Assembly: GCA_900551325.1 (NCBI GenBank)
Contig: URVM01000002.1
Location: 1-64,000 of the forward strand
Reading direction: 5' to 3'
DNA length: 64,000 bases
From: an uncultured Eubacteriales bacterium
GTDB taxonomy: Bacteria; Bacillota; Clostridia; Lachnospirales; Cellulosilyticaceae
Shown: positions 43,592 to 51,992 of the stretch, piece by piece
How the letters are laid out: the number at the start of each line of letters is the position of its first letter
How positions within the stretch are numbered: the stretch's first letter is position 1
Position numbers and translations under genes: made by a program
Notes under the pieces: model-generated
Told to the model about the DNA's origin: nothing
The model's input: only the letters and a program-made list of their open reading frames with translations
Database searches by the model: none

Positions 43592-44587
43592 TTATTTTAA
43601 ACTAAATTTTGAAGCTATTTTTTCTACTAACTGGTCTTCAATAAATTGTTCTGTCTGTAAAATAGTAGCATGAATTTGTTCTGCCTTAGAATTACCATGT
43701 GTTTTAACAACAAGGCCATTTACACCAAGCAGTGGTGCACCACCCTTTGTAGCATAATCAAATTTTCCTTTAATATTCTTAATGCCTTTCATCATAAGCA
43801 CTGCTGCAAGTTTAGTTATCCAACTACGTTTGAATTCTGTTTTAAGCATAGAGAATACCCACATGCCAAAACCTTCCATAAACTTGAGCACTACATTTCC
43901 AACAAAAGCATCACAAACTAAAACATCTGCTACACCTGAAGGAATTTCTCTTGCCTCAATATTTCCGATAAAGTTTACCTTATCGTCTTCTTTAAGCAAT
44001 TGGTATGCTTCTTTTGTTAAGTTATTACCCTTCTCTTCTTCAGTACCTACATTAATAAGCCCTACTTTAGGATTTTTTATATGCATGCACTCTTCCATAT
44101 ATACTGTACCCATACGGGCAAACTGAGTTAAATAAGAAGGTTTAGAGTCCATATTGGCTCCACAATCGATGAGTAATGAATTCCCTGTTTTTGTTGGAAT
44201 AATTGGTGCTAAAGCTGGACGCTCTACTCCTTTTATACGACCAACAATTAAGGTTCCTCCCGCTAAAAGAGCACCAGAGTTTCCTGCTGAAACAAAGCCA
44301 TCTACTTTTTTATCTTTTACAAGATTTAAGCCTACAACCATTGAAGAATCTTTCTTAGTACGAATGGCACTAACAGGATGGTCCTCCATTGTAATACAGT
44401 CTTTGGCATCTACTATTTCAATTTTACTTGAATCATATGTAGTGCCTTTAAGCTTTTGGCGAATGACTTCTTCGTTTCCTACCAACACAAGTGTACTTTT
44501 AATTTCTTTTGAAGCCGTTATACATCCTTTAATAACTTCATCCGGTGCATAATCTCCGCCCATAACATCTACTGCTATTTTTGGCAT
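43592..44587 (-). CDS. plsX: phosphate acyltransferase PlsX
   Basis: Makes acyl-phosphate from acyl-ACP, the donor for PlsY. Start KIAVDVMGGDYAPDEVIKG and ALAPIIPTKTGNSLLIDCGAN are family hallmarks. The ATG at 44587 (331 residues) has AAAGGGTG properly spaced; a GTG 9 bases upstream falls in that site. It lies in the conserved yceD-rpmF-plsX-acpP order. Confidence 0.97.
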   Translation of the reverse strand: MPKIAVDVMGGDYAPDEVIKGCITASKEIKSTLVLVGNEEVIRQKLKGTTYDSSKIEIVDAKDCITMEDHPVSAIRTKKDSSMVVGLNLVKDKKVDGFVSAGNSGALLAGGTLIVGRIKGVERPALAPIIPTKTGNSLLIDCGANMDSKPSYLTQFARMGTVYMEECMHIKNPKVGLINVGTEEEKGNNLTKEAYQLLKEDDKVNFIGNIEAREIPSGVADVLVCDAFVGNVVLKFMEGFGMWVFSMLKTEFKRSWITKLAAVLMMKGIKNIKGKFDYATKGGAPLLGVNGLVVKTHGNSKAEQIHATILQTEQFIEDQLVEKIASKFSLK

Positions 44588-44630
44588 TTTCATCACCCTT
44601 TATCTTTTACTACAAATCAATCATATATGC

Positions 44631-44652
44631 AAAAAGACAGCATATAGCTGCC
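44631..44652 (-). terminator. terminator after rpmF
   Basis: Stem GGCAGC / GCTGTC with one G-U pair and a 5-base loop, followed on the minus strand by TTTTT. Probably allows partial read-through to plsX. Confidence 0.6.
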
Positions 44653-44665
44653 TTCTTGCCGAAAA

Positions 44666-44842
44666 TTAATCTACTTTAACTACAACGCGATTAGCGTAAG
44701 AACCACATGCTTTACAAACACGGTGTGGCATCATAAGTTCACCACATTTAGAACATTTAACTAAGTTAAGTGGAGAAAGTTTCCAATTTGCTTTACGTTG
44801 GTTTCTTCTTGCTTTACTAGTCTTTCTTTTTGGTACTGCCAT
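44666..44842 (-). CDS. rpmF: 50S ribosomal protein L32
   Basis: Short gene of 58 codons. The product begins MAVPKRKTSKARRNQRKA and has a zinc-ribbon with two CXXC pairs (CSKC at 30-33 and CKAC at 43-46), i.e. the zinc-containing L32 form. GGAGGTG precedes the ATG. It directly follows yceD, a pairing conserved across bacteria. Confidence 0.97.
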   Translation of the reverse strand: MAVPKRKTSKARRNQRKANWKLSPLNLVKCSKCGELMMPHRVCKACGSYANRVVVKVD

Positions 44843-44861
44843 GTTAACACCTCCTCAGTTG

Positions 44862-45371
44862 CTATTCTTTGCTATCAAGACAAAAAATATCTTTTAGCGC
44901 CTCTAGTCTTGGATCGATGTCAGCTCTATCACATTTACATGTGTTCTCATTCAAGTTGGCACCGCATTTTAAGCACATACCTTTACAGTCGTCTTCACAA
45001 AGAGCCTTCATTGGCATGGCCATCGCAATACTTTCCAAAATAGAATCTGACAAGTCTATACTAGATTTTGTCACACGTTTAATATCCTCGTCCTCTAAAA
45101 GCTCTTGTTCGCTATTAGAAAACTGGTCATCAAGCATGGCATGAAGAGGATACTCAAACGTACGCATGCAACGATCACAAACCATTTGTAATGTGACATC
45201 GACATAACCTGTTACGGTAAAAAGCTCTTGTCTTTTTTCGATTGTCCCATATACTCTTGCTTTATAATCTGTCACCTTGCTTAACAAACGTAGATTTGGC
45301 AAAGAAATTTCCACTTCTTTATCAAATTCTAGAGTGTCTTGTTTTGTAAGTGTCTGGATATTTATTATCAT
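44862..45371 (-). CDS. yceD: YceD family (DUF177) metal-binding protein
   Basis: Partner gene of rpmF, linked in other organisms to 23S rRNA accumulation; the exact activity is not known. The 169-residue product has VDVTLQMVCDRCMRTFEYPL in the middle and a C-terminal Cys cluster (CEDDCKGMCLKCG and CKCDRADIDPRLEALK) typical of DUF177. The promoter is a perfect consensus. Confidence 0.92.
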   Translation of the reverse strand: MIINIQTLTKQDTLEFDKEVEISLPNLRLLSKVTDYKARVYGTIEKRQELFTVTGYVDVTLQMVCDRCMRTFEYPLHAMLDDQFSNSEQELLEDEDIKRVTKSSIDLSDSILESIAMAMPMKALCEDDCKGMCLKCGANLNENTCKCDRADIDPRLEALKDIFCLDSKE

Positions 45372-45403
45372 TCGTTTTCACTCCACTAGGTAACACTTCT
45401 GTA

Positions 45404-45432
45404 ATTATACATAGCTTAGGATATTTTGTCAA
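45404..45432 (-). promoter_or_regulatory. yceD-rpmF operon promoter
   Basis: Perfect sigma-A consensus on the minus strand: TTGACA (45427-45432), 17 bp, TATAAT (45404-45409). It begins 5 bases after the ackA stop. Confidence 0.88.
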
Positions 45433-45436
45433 TGCA

Positions 45437-46633
45437 TTATTTATTGAGTAATCTTTTAGCATCTCTTGCAATCATAAGTTCTTCGTTAGTTGGGATTAAT
45501 AACATACGAACTTTTGCATTGTCAGTTGATAAGTCTTTTTCTACGCCACGGCATTTGTTTTTCTCAATATCCATTTCAACGCCTAACCATGTAAGCATAT
45601 TTGCTATTTCTTCTCTCATAATAGCATTGTTTTCGCCAAGACCACCTGCGAAACAAATAGCGTCTACACCGTTCATAATTGCTGCATATGCACCAATGTA
45701 TGATACTAAACGATGTTGATATGCATCCATAGTGAAACGTGCAGCTTCATTACCTGCTACAACACCATCTTCGATTTCTCTAAAGTCACTACCCATTTCT
45801 GATAATGCAAGTACACCTGATTGTTTGTTAAGCATAGTATCGATTTCTTTTGCACTCATACCTTCTTTTTCCATTAAGAAAGGAACGATAGCTGGATCGA
45901 TATCACCTGAACGTGTACCCATTACAAGACCTGCAAGTGGAGTAAAGCCCATTGATGTTTCAACAGATTTACCATTTTTAACAGCACATACACTTGCACC
46001 ATTACCTAAGTGACATACAATAATTTTTGAGTCTTCTACTGGCTTACCAATCATCTCAGCTGCTCTTTGTGATACATATTTGTGTGATGTACCATGGAAA
46101 CCGTATTTACGAACACCGTATTTTTTATAGTATTCTTGTGGAATAGCATACATGAAAGCTTCTTTTGGCATTGTTTGGTGGAAAGCAGTATCAAATACAG
46201 CTACCATTGGTACACCTGGCATAAGTTCTTCACATGCACGAATACCAATTAAGTTTGCTGGGTTATGAAGAGGTGCAAGTTCGCAACATTCTTCAATAGT
46301 TTTAATAACTTCATCTGTGATTACTACAGAATCTGTGAATTTTTCACCACCATGTACAATACGGTGACCTACTGCATTGATTTCATCCATTGAAGATACA
46401 CAAGCTGTTTCTCCTGTTGAAATCATTTCGATCATTTTTTCTAAAGCTTCTTTATGTGTATGGAATTCACATGCAACTTTTACAGTATCTTTACCTTCTG
46501 TTGTATGTTTAATAAATGAGCCATCGATTCCAATTCTTTCACAAATACCGATAGCAAGTACACTTTCATTTTCCATGTTTAATACTTGATACTTAAGTGA
46601 TGAACTACCACAGTTTACGACTAAAACGTTCAT
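45437..46633 (-). CDS. ackA: acetate kinase
   Basis: Converts acetyl phosphate and ADP to acetate and ATP, the main substrate-level ATP step of acetogenic fermentation. Family motifs VNCGSSSLKYQ, VFDTAFHQTMP and GFHGTSHKYVS are present, with the ATP-binding CHLGNGASVCAV and FAGGLGENN. The length of 398 is standard. It follows pta by 36 bases; GGAGAGAG precedes the ATG. No terminator is visible before yceD. Confidence 0.98.
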   Translation of the reverse strand: MNVLVVNCGSSSLKYQVLNMENESVLAIGICERIGIDGSFIKHTTEGKDTVKVACEFHTHKEALEKMIEMISTGETACVSSMDEINAVGHRIVHGGEKFTDSVVITDEVIKTIEECCELAPLHNPANLIGIRACEELMPGVPMVAVFDTAFHQTMPKEAFMYAIPQEYYKKYGVRKYGFHGTSHKYVSQRAAEMIGKPVEDSKIIVCHLGNGASVCAVKNGKSVETSMGFTPLAGLVMGTRSGDIDPAIVPFLMEKEGMSAKEIDTMLNKQSGVLALSEMGSDFREIEDGVVAGNEAARFTMDAYQHRLVSYIGAYAAIMNGVDAICFAGGLGENNAIMREEIANMLTWLGVEMDIEKNKCRGVEKDLSTDNAKVRMLLIPTNEELMIARDAKRLLNK

Positions 46634-46669
46634 TGAACTCTCTCCTTAAAAATAAATTTAATTTGTTAC

Positions 46670-47665
46670 TTATTTATTTTGAGCTTGTACAGCTGTAATT
46701 GCTACTACACCTACAATATCTTCTGCACTACAACCTCTTGATAGGTCATTAACAGGTTTTGCAATACCTTGTGTTATAGGGCCATAAGCTTCAGCTTTAG
46801 CAAGACGTTGTACAAGTTTGTAACCAATATTACCTGCATCTAAATCAGGGAAAACAAGAACATTTGCTTTTCCAGCTACTTTACTTTCTGGTGCTTTAGC
46901 TCCGCCTACTTCTGGTACAATTGCAGCGTCAAGTTGAAGTTCACCATCTACAGTAAGTTCTGGATATTCAGCTTTTGCAATACGTGTTGCTTCTACTACT
47001 TTATCTACATCAGCATGTTTTGCACTACCGTATGTAGAATGTGAAAGCATAGCAACAACTGGCTCTTCACCAACTAATTGTTTAAAGCTTTTTGCTGAGC
47101 TTTCTGCAATTGCTGCAAGTTCTTCTGCATTTGGATTTTGGTTAAGTCCGCAGTCAGAGAATACAAAAATACCATTTGAACCTAATTCACAGTTTGGAAC
47201 ATCCATAATGAAGAAAGCTGATACAAGTTTTGTATTTGGTGCTGTTTTTAAAATTTGAAGACATGGTCTTAGTACGTTTGCAGTTGAGTTTACTGCACCA
47301 GCAACCATACCATCTGCTTTACCCATCTTAACCATCATTACACCTAGGAATAAAGCATCTTTATTAAGAAGCTCAGTTGCTTTTTCTGTTGTCATTCCTT
47401 TTGAACCACGAAGTTCAACAAGCTTTTCGATGTAAGCATCCATCTCTTCAAAGCTTTGTGGATCAATAATCTCAGCTTTATTTAGGTCTAATCCATTTGC
47501 TTTATCTAAAATTTCATCTCTATTTCCAATAAGAATAAGATTAGCAATTTCTTCTTTTAAAATAGTATGCGCTGCATTTAATGTACGCATATCTCCTGTT
47601 TCTGGTAATACAATTGTTTTTATTTGACTTTTTGCACGTGCTTTAATTGAATCTAAAAAAGACAT
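46670..47665 (-). CDS. pta: phosphate acetyltransferase
   Basis: Converts acetyl-CoA and phosphate to acetyl phosphate, feeding ackA. It is the short, single-domain form of 331 residues typical of Firmicutes. KADGMVAGAVNSTANVLRP, SAFFIMDV and AKANVLVFPDLDAGNIGYK-type segments (here GKANVLVFPDLDAGN) are diagnostic. It has its own promoter and heads a pta-ackA operon. Confidence 0.98.
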   Translation of the reverse strand: MSFLDSIKARAKSQIKTIVLPETGDMRTLNAAHTILKEEIANLILIGNRDEILDKANGLDLNKAEIIDPQSFEEMDAYIEKLVELRGSKGMTTEKATELLNKDALFLGVMMVKMGKADGMVAGAVNSTANVLRPCLQILKTAPNTKLVSAFFIMDVPNCELGSNGIFVFSDCGLNQNPNAEELAAIAESSAKSFKQLVGEEPVVAMLSHSTYGSAKHADVDKVVEATRIAKAEYPELTVDGELQLDAAIVPEVGGAKAPESKVAGKANVLVFPDLDAGNIGYKLVQRLAKAEAYGPITQGIAKPVNDLSRGCSAEDIVGVVAITAVQAQNK

Positions 47666-47710
47666 ACTAAAACCCCTTTCAAATTTTTCCTTTTCTATTC
47701 CTCTTTACAT

Positions 47711-47739
47711 ATTATATAAAATGTATCTCGTGTATACAA
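47711..47739 (-). promoter_or_regulatory. pta-ackA promoter
   Basis: Minus strand TTGTAT (47734-47739), 17 bp, TATAAT (47711-47716), about 45 bases before pta. The divergent tmcAL promoter in 47740-47842 was not convincingly found. Confidence 0.65.
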
Positions 47740-47842
47740 GAGTGAATTTGAAAAAATTCGTCTTTTTTTGCAGTATAGGTCTTTAATCTCATCATACTTT
47801 AAGTTAAAATAAAACCTATTGAATGATTTATAGGAGGTTTTT

Positions 47843-49081
47843 ATGCATATTATAGGCATTGTTGTTGAATATAACCCCTTTCATAATGGACATCTCTATC
47901 AAATTGAACAAATACGTAATAAGTATCCGAAAAGTGCAATCCTAGTTGTTATGAGTGGTCATTTCTCTCAGCGTGGGCTACCTTGCATAGCAGATAAGTA
48001 TACACGTGCTCAAATGGCTCTGTCTTGTGGTGTAAATTTAGTTTTAGAACTTCCAACTGTTTATGCTACTTCAAGTGCAGAACGTTTTGCCGAAGCTGCT
48101 ATTAATACATTACATCTTTCTGGTATAGTAGATACACTATGCTTTGGAAGTGAAACCTCTGATTTATCCTTAATGGATGAACTTGCAAATTTACTTGTTC
48201 ATGAACCACCTTTTATATCTACACAGCTTAAGGTCTATTTAAATGCAGGCGAAAGTTATCCAAGAGCTCGCCTTTTAGCATTACAAGACTATTTAAAGAC
48301 CTCTAATACACCTTCTCATTATGAGAATCTAGATGCTCTACTTAGTCAACCTAATAATATTTTAAGTATTGAATATCTAAAAGCACTAAAACGTATTCAA
48401 TCTTCTATTACCCCTTTTAGCATACAACGTCAAAGTTCTAATTATCATGATATAAACATTGAGGGTCCAATTGCTTCTGCTACTGCTATTCGTCATCAAA
48501 TAAAAAAAGGAGAGTTACAGTTAGCCCAAGATACTATGCCTCAAAAAGCCTTTAATCTTCTTACTGAATCTTCAGCAAAAGAAGTACTCCTAGATGATTA
48601 TACTGAGCTTTTTCACTATAAGATGATTATGTCCAACCTAGAAACTTTATATGCGACATGGGATGTACCAAAAAGCTTAATTAATTCTCTTATCCATGCT
48701 TCAAAAACTTTTTGTCCACTTTCTCAAATTGTAGATCATGTAACTTCTAAAACTTATACACGTGCCACAGTTCAACGTGCCATTCTTCGCATTCTATTAG
48801 AAGTAAATACAAAAGACATGGATGCCTTAAAAGAAATAAATTGGATTCCTTATTTACATGTATTAGCTTGTCGTAAAGATTCTACTCATTTACTCTCAAA
48901 GCTTTCTACAAATTGCAAGCTACCGCTTCTTATTAATGTTGGAAAAGACTATAACAAACTTACTCCTCTTGGCAAAACCCTTTTTGACTATGAAATGAAA
49001 GCTAGTAAACTTTATGCTCTGCTCTGTCAAACACCAAACATAGCAGAAAAAGATTTTACTCATCATCCTATTTTGAAATAA
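47843..49081 (+). CDS. tmcAL: tRNA(Met) cytidine acetate ligase
   Basis: Forms ac4C34 in the elongator tRNA(Met) anticodon from acetate and ATP. The nucleotidyltransferase-like N-terminus VEYNPFHNGHLYQIEQIR contains the HXGH motif. VVMSGHFSQRGLPCIADKYTRA and VLELPTVYATSSAE are also characteristic (YlbM family). The length of 412 is usual. A TAGGAGG site precedes the ATG. It is divergent from pta-ackA, whose product acetate is its substrate. Confidence 0.96.
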   Translation: MHIIGIVVEYNPFHNGHLYQIEQIRNKYPKSAILVVMSGHFSQRGLPCIADKYTRAQMALSCGVNLVLELPTVYATSSAERFAEAAINTLHLSGIVDTLCFGSETSDLSLMDELANLLVHEPPFISTQLKVYLNAGESYPRARLLALQDYLKTSNTPSHYENLDALLSQPNNILSIEYLKALKRIQSSITPFSIQRQSSNYHDINIEGPIASATAIRHQIKKGELQLAQDTMPQKAFNLLTESSAKEVLLDDYTELFHYKMIMSNLETLYATWDVPKSLINSLIHASKTFCPLSQIVDHVTSKTYTRATVQRAILRILLEVNTKDMDALKEINWIPYLHVLACRKDSTHLLSKLSTNCKLPLLINVGKDYNKLTPLGKTLFDYEMKASKLYALLCQTPNIAEKDFTHHPILK

Positions 49082-49095
49082 CCTCTAAATAATTT

Positions 49096-49132
49096 AATAA
49101 CAGCTCCTACAAAAGGAGTTGTTATTTTTTTT
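49096..49132 (+). terminator. terminator after tmcAL
   Basis: Thirteen-bp stem AATAACAGCTCCT / AGGAGTTGTTATT (one G-U) with a 5-base loop and a T8 run. Confidence 0.85.
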
Positions 49133-49200
49133 ATAGGCTTGTCATACACTTTATAAAGCCCTCTAGGGTCATATAAAGCTTCATTAAAGGAGATACACTT

Positions 49201-50286
49201 ATGCGTAAAGGACTTATAGCTTGTCTTATTATTAGTCTCATAGCCATCATGCTCATAGAACCTAGTCTATGTATTGAAGGGGCTACCTCTGGACTACTTC
49301 TGTGGTTCCAAAAAGTTTTACCCTCTTTATTACCTTTCATTATATTAATTAATTTACTTTGTTTTTTAGGGATAATATTTAAATTAAGTCTACCACTTCA
49401 CCCTCTTACAACAAAACTCTTAGGGCTATCTGGTAGTAGTTTTATCATTTTTATATTAGGTCTTGTAAGTGGCTATCCTATGGGGGCTAAATTAACAAAG
49501 AACTTACTTGATTCTAATGAGCTTAGCTATGAAGAAGCACAAAAAAATCTTTGTTTTGCTTGTAATTGTGGACCTCTTTTTATAGTAGGTACCATTGGTA
49601 CTCTTATGTTAGGCAATCCAAGTATTGGTTATTTCTTGCTTCTTATTCATATTTTATCTGCTTCTATTATGCTACTTCTAAGCCGCTTTTATAAAGTACC
49701 ATCTATCAAGAAAACTGCTTCATCTATTAAAACATCCTCTAAGATGAGTTTTTCTATGGCTTTTACCTCTTCCATTCAAAATGGAATGGACACCATTGTT
49801 TATGTAGGGGGATATATTATTTTTTTCTCTATGCTTATTAATCTTTTAGCTCATTCTCCTATCTACAAACAGTTTATATCTCTTTTAAGTAATCTACTAC
49901 ATATAGATGGTACAAGTATACAAATCTTTTTCCTAAGCCTATTAGAATTTTCAAGTGGAAGTGCTCTCTTATCTCATACACTCACAAAATCTCCTACTTT
50001 ATTGGCCTTGCTTTCCGCTCTAGTAGCTTTTGGTGGTATCTGTGTACTTTTTCAAACTCAATATGTTCTCCAAGACTCAGGACTATCCATTGCCCCCTAT
50101 TTATATGCTAAAATTTTACAAGGCTTACTGGCTTTTTTACTTACCTTTATTATCCTTCCCTTTTGGAATCATTTTTCATTTCTTATGCCTATAAACTTTT
50201 CTTTTATATGGCTTATTTTTCTTATTGTACATATGGTTTTAATTTTTCTATTTTATAAAGGTTTAAATAGGTATCCCCAAATATAA
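49201..50286 (+). CDS. ylbJ: sporulation integral membrane protein YlbJ
   Basis: Polytopic membrane protein required for spore heat resistance in B. subtilis (sigma-E regulon); its transported substrate is unknown. About eight hydrophobic segments are spread over 361 residues, with nucleoside-transporter-gate-like segments (GLVSGYPMGAKLTKNLLD and NLCFACNCGPLFIVGTIG). AAAGGAG lies before the ATG. A sigma-E-like -10 word CATACACT occurs at 49143-49150, but I see no clear -35. It is separated from tmcAL by a terminator, consistent with separate control. Confidence 0.9.
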   Translation: MRKGLIACLIISLIAIMLIEPSLCIEGATSGLLLWFQKVLPSLLPFIILINLLCFLGIIFKLSLPLHPLTTKLLGLSGSSFIIFILGLVSGYPMGAKLTKNLLDSNELSYEEAQKNLCFACNCGPLFIVGTIGTLMLGNPSIGYFLLLIHILSASIMLLLSRFYKVPSIKKTASSIKTSSKMSFSMAFTSSIQNGMDTIVYVGGYIIFFSMLINLLAHSPIYKQFISLLSNLLHIDGTSIQIFFLSLLEFSSGSALLSHTLTKSPTLLALLSALVAFGGICVLFQTQYVLQDSGLSIAPYLYAKILQGLLAFLLTFIILPFWNHFSFLMPINFSFIWLIFLIVHMVLIFLFYKGLNRYPQI

Positions 50287-50315
50287 AAGGCTATTGCATT
50301 TTGCAATAGCCTTTT
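50285..50315. terminator. bidirectional terminator between ylbJ and the coiled-coil gene
   Basis: Fourteen-bp perfect stem AAAAGGCTATTGCA / TGCAATAGCCTTTT with a TTT loop, shared by converging genes. Confidence 0.88.
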
Positions 50316-50316
50316 A

Positions 50317-50874
50317 TTATTCTTCTCTATTATCTTGTATTTGCATTGGTGCTGGATGAATCATATCCTTAAGTTCTTGTCTGTGATCATATAGAATACG
50401 TAGTTCGTTTGTAATATAACCTTCAAAGTTTTGAGCTTCTTTATGAATAGCTTCTAAAGTAGCCTTTAAACGTTGCTCAACTACTTTTACTGTTTCATTA
50501 GCATACTCTATAGCACCAATACGAATTTCTCTTGAGTCTTTACGTGCATTTTCTAATATCATTTGTGCACGTTCTTCAGCATATTTAGTAATCTCATGTT
50601 GCTCAATCATTTTTTGTAACGTTTCTTGAGCTTCTTGAATAATAAGTTGTGCTTCACTTTGCGCTTCTGCTAAGATCTTATTACGTTCATCAACGATCCA
50701 AACGGATTGTTGAATTTCATTAGGCAGCTTCATACGCATATCTTTAATACATTCAAAAAATTCCTCACGGTCAATAGATACTTTATTGCCAATAAAACTG
50801 GTTTTCCCCTCTTCTAACATGTCTTCCATTTGATCAAGTAAAGACATAATTTCTGCTTCTTTTGTGTATTCCAC
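50317..50874 (-). CDS. coiled-coil protein downstream of coaD
   Basis: A 185-residue, highly charged protein, predicted largely helical, with long heptad-like stretches (about residues 60-170: AQSEAQLIIQEAQETLQKMI, RAQMILENARKDSREIRIGA). It resembles the stalk-like or DivIVA-like proteins often automatically labelled ATPase in Clostridia, but no nucleotide-binding motif is visible. The GTG start has GGAGGAG upstream and follows the coaD stop without a gap. Function unknown; a structural or septal scaffold role is possible. Confidence 0.7.
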   Translation of the reverse strand: MEYTKEAEIMSLLDQMEDMLEEGKTSFIGNKVSIDREEFFECIKDMRMKLPNEIQQSVWIVDERNKILAEAQSEAQLIIQEAQETLQKMIEQHEITKYAEERAQMILENARKDSREIRIGAIEYANETVKVVEQRLKATLEAIHKEAQNFEGYITNELRILYDHRQELKDMIHPAPMQIQDNREE

Positions 50875-51366
50875 TTACTTCTCCTCCTCTTGGAATTTTC
50901 TCTCTACTACATCAGCTACATATTCTGGAACAAGATCATGAAAATGTCCCTTAAACCTAACAAGTTCTCTTACTGTACTTGAACTTAAAAATGAATATTG
51001 TGTATCAGTTACTAAGAAAATAGTTTCAACACTTGGTAATAAGTTTTTATTAATTTGAGCCATTTGCATTTCATATTCAAAATCCGTCATAGCTCTTAAA
51101 CCACGAATAATAACATTTGCTTTTTTAGCTTTAGCATAGTCTACTAAAAGCCCTGAAAAAGTTTCTACTTTTATATTGTCAATGTAGGACATGCTCTTTT
51201 CAATCATGTCCATACGCTCTTTAGTCGTAAACATACCTTCACCTTTATGAGGGTTAGTTAGAACAGATACATAAAGAACATCTACTAATTTTGCTCCCCT
51301 CTCTATAATGTCCATATGCCCTTTTGTTATGGGATCAAAACTACCTGGATAAACACCTATCTTCAC
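50875..51366 (-). CDS. coaD: phosphopantetheine adenylyltransferase
   Basis: Penultimate step of CoA synthesis. The nucleotidyltransferase motif is in GSFDPITKGHMDIIERG (TXGH), and IRGLRAMTDFEYEMQMA and FLSSSTVREL are signature regions. The length of 163 is typical. It follows rsmD by one base, the common rsmD-coaD pairing. Confidence 0.97.
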   Translation of the reverse strand: MKIGVYPGSFDPITKGHMDIIERGAKLVDVLYVSVLTNPHKGEGMFTTKERMDMIEKSMSYIDNIKVETFSGLLVDYAKAKKANVIIRGLRAMTDFEYEMQMAQINKNLLPSVETIFLVTDTQYSFLSSSTVRELVRFKGHFHDLVPEYVADVVERKFQEEEK

Positions 51367-51367
51367 G

Positions 51368-51919
51368 CTACTCTATCCTTTCAAAAAAACTTAATGTTGT
51401 CGTTTTATAAACCTTCTCCCTAATCAACTCAAATTGCTCAAATTGAATAGGCTGAGAAGTTGTCCCTCTTTCAAGAATTATATATCCTCCTGGATTTAAT
51501 AAATTGTATTCATAAATACTTTTAAAAATACATTCTATTCCTTCCATTCCATAAGGAGGATCCATAAAGATAATGTCAAACTTCTCATTTTTTTGTTGTA
51601 ATTTTTGTAATGCTGTATATATATCTATATTATACACTATTGCATCATCTTGCAATCTTGTTTTTTCTAAATTTTTGGAAATACACTTTAAAGCTGAAGG
51701 ATTATGTTCTACCATGACAGCCTTCTTCGCTCCACGACTTAAGGCTTCAATGGCAATACCACCACTTCCACTGAATAAATCAAGGAAGTTACATCCTGGT
51801 ATATCAAAGCTTATCATGTTAAAAAGTGTTTCCTTAATACGATCAATTGTTGGACGAGTATTTTGTCCTTCAGGTGCTTCTAATTTAGTTCCTCTATTTT
51901 TTCCACTTATTACACGCAC
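51368..51919 (-). CDS. rsmD: 16S rRNA (guanine966-N2)-methyltransferase
   Basis: Methylates G966 of 16S rRNA. Start RVISGKNRGTKLEAPEG, SAM motif FLDLFSGSGGIAIEALSRGA and catalytic DPPY (IIFMDPPYGMEG) are present. The length of 183 is typical. The GTG start has AAAGGAG 7 bases upstream. Confidence 0.95.
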   Translation of the reverse strand: MRVISGKNRGTKLEAPEGQNTRPTIDRIKETLFNMISFDIPGCNFLDLFSGSGGIAIEALSRGAKKAVMVEHNPSALKCISKNLEKTRLQDDAIVYNIDIYTALQKLQQKNEKFDIIFMDPPYGMEGIECIFKSIYEYNLLNPGGYIILERGTTSQPIQFEQFELIREKVYKTTTLSFFERIE

Positions 51920-51992
51920 GTTTTGTCTCCTTTACTTCAAGCTTCAAGGCGTATTATACCTTATATGCTTATTCTTGTCACCCTTAATTCCT

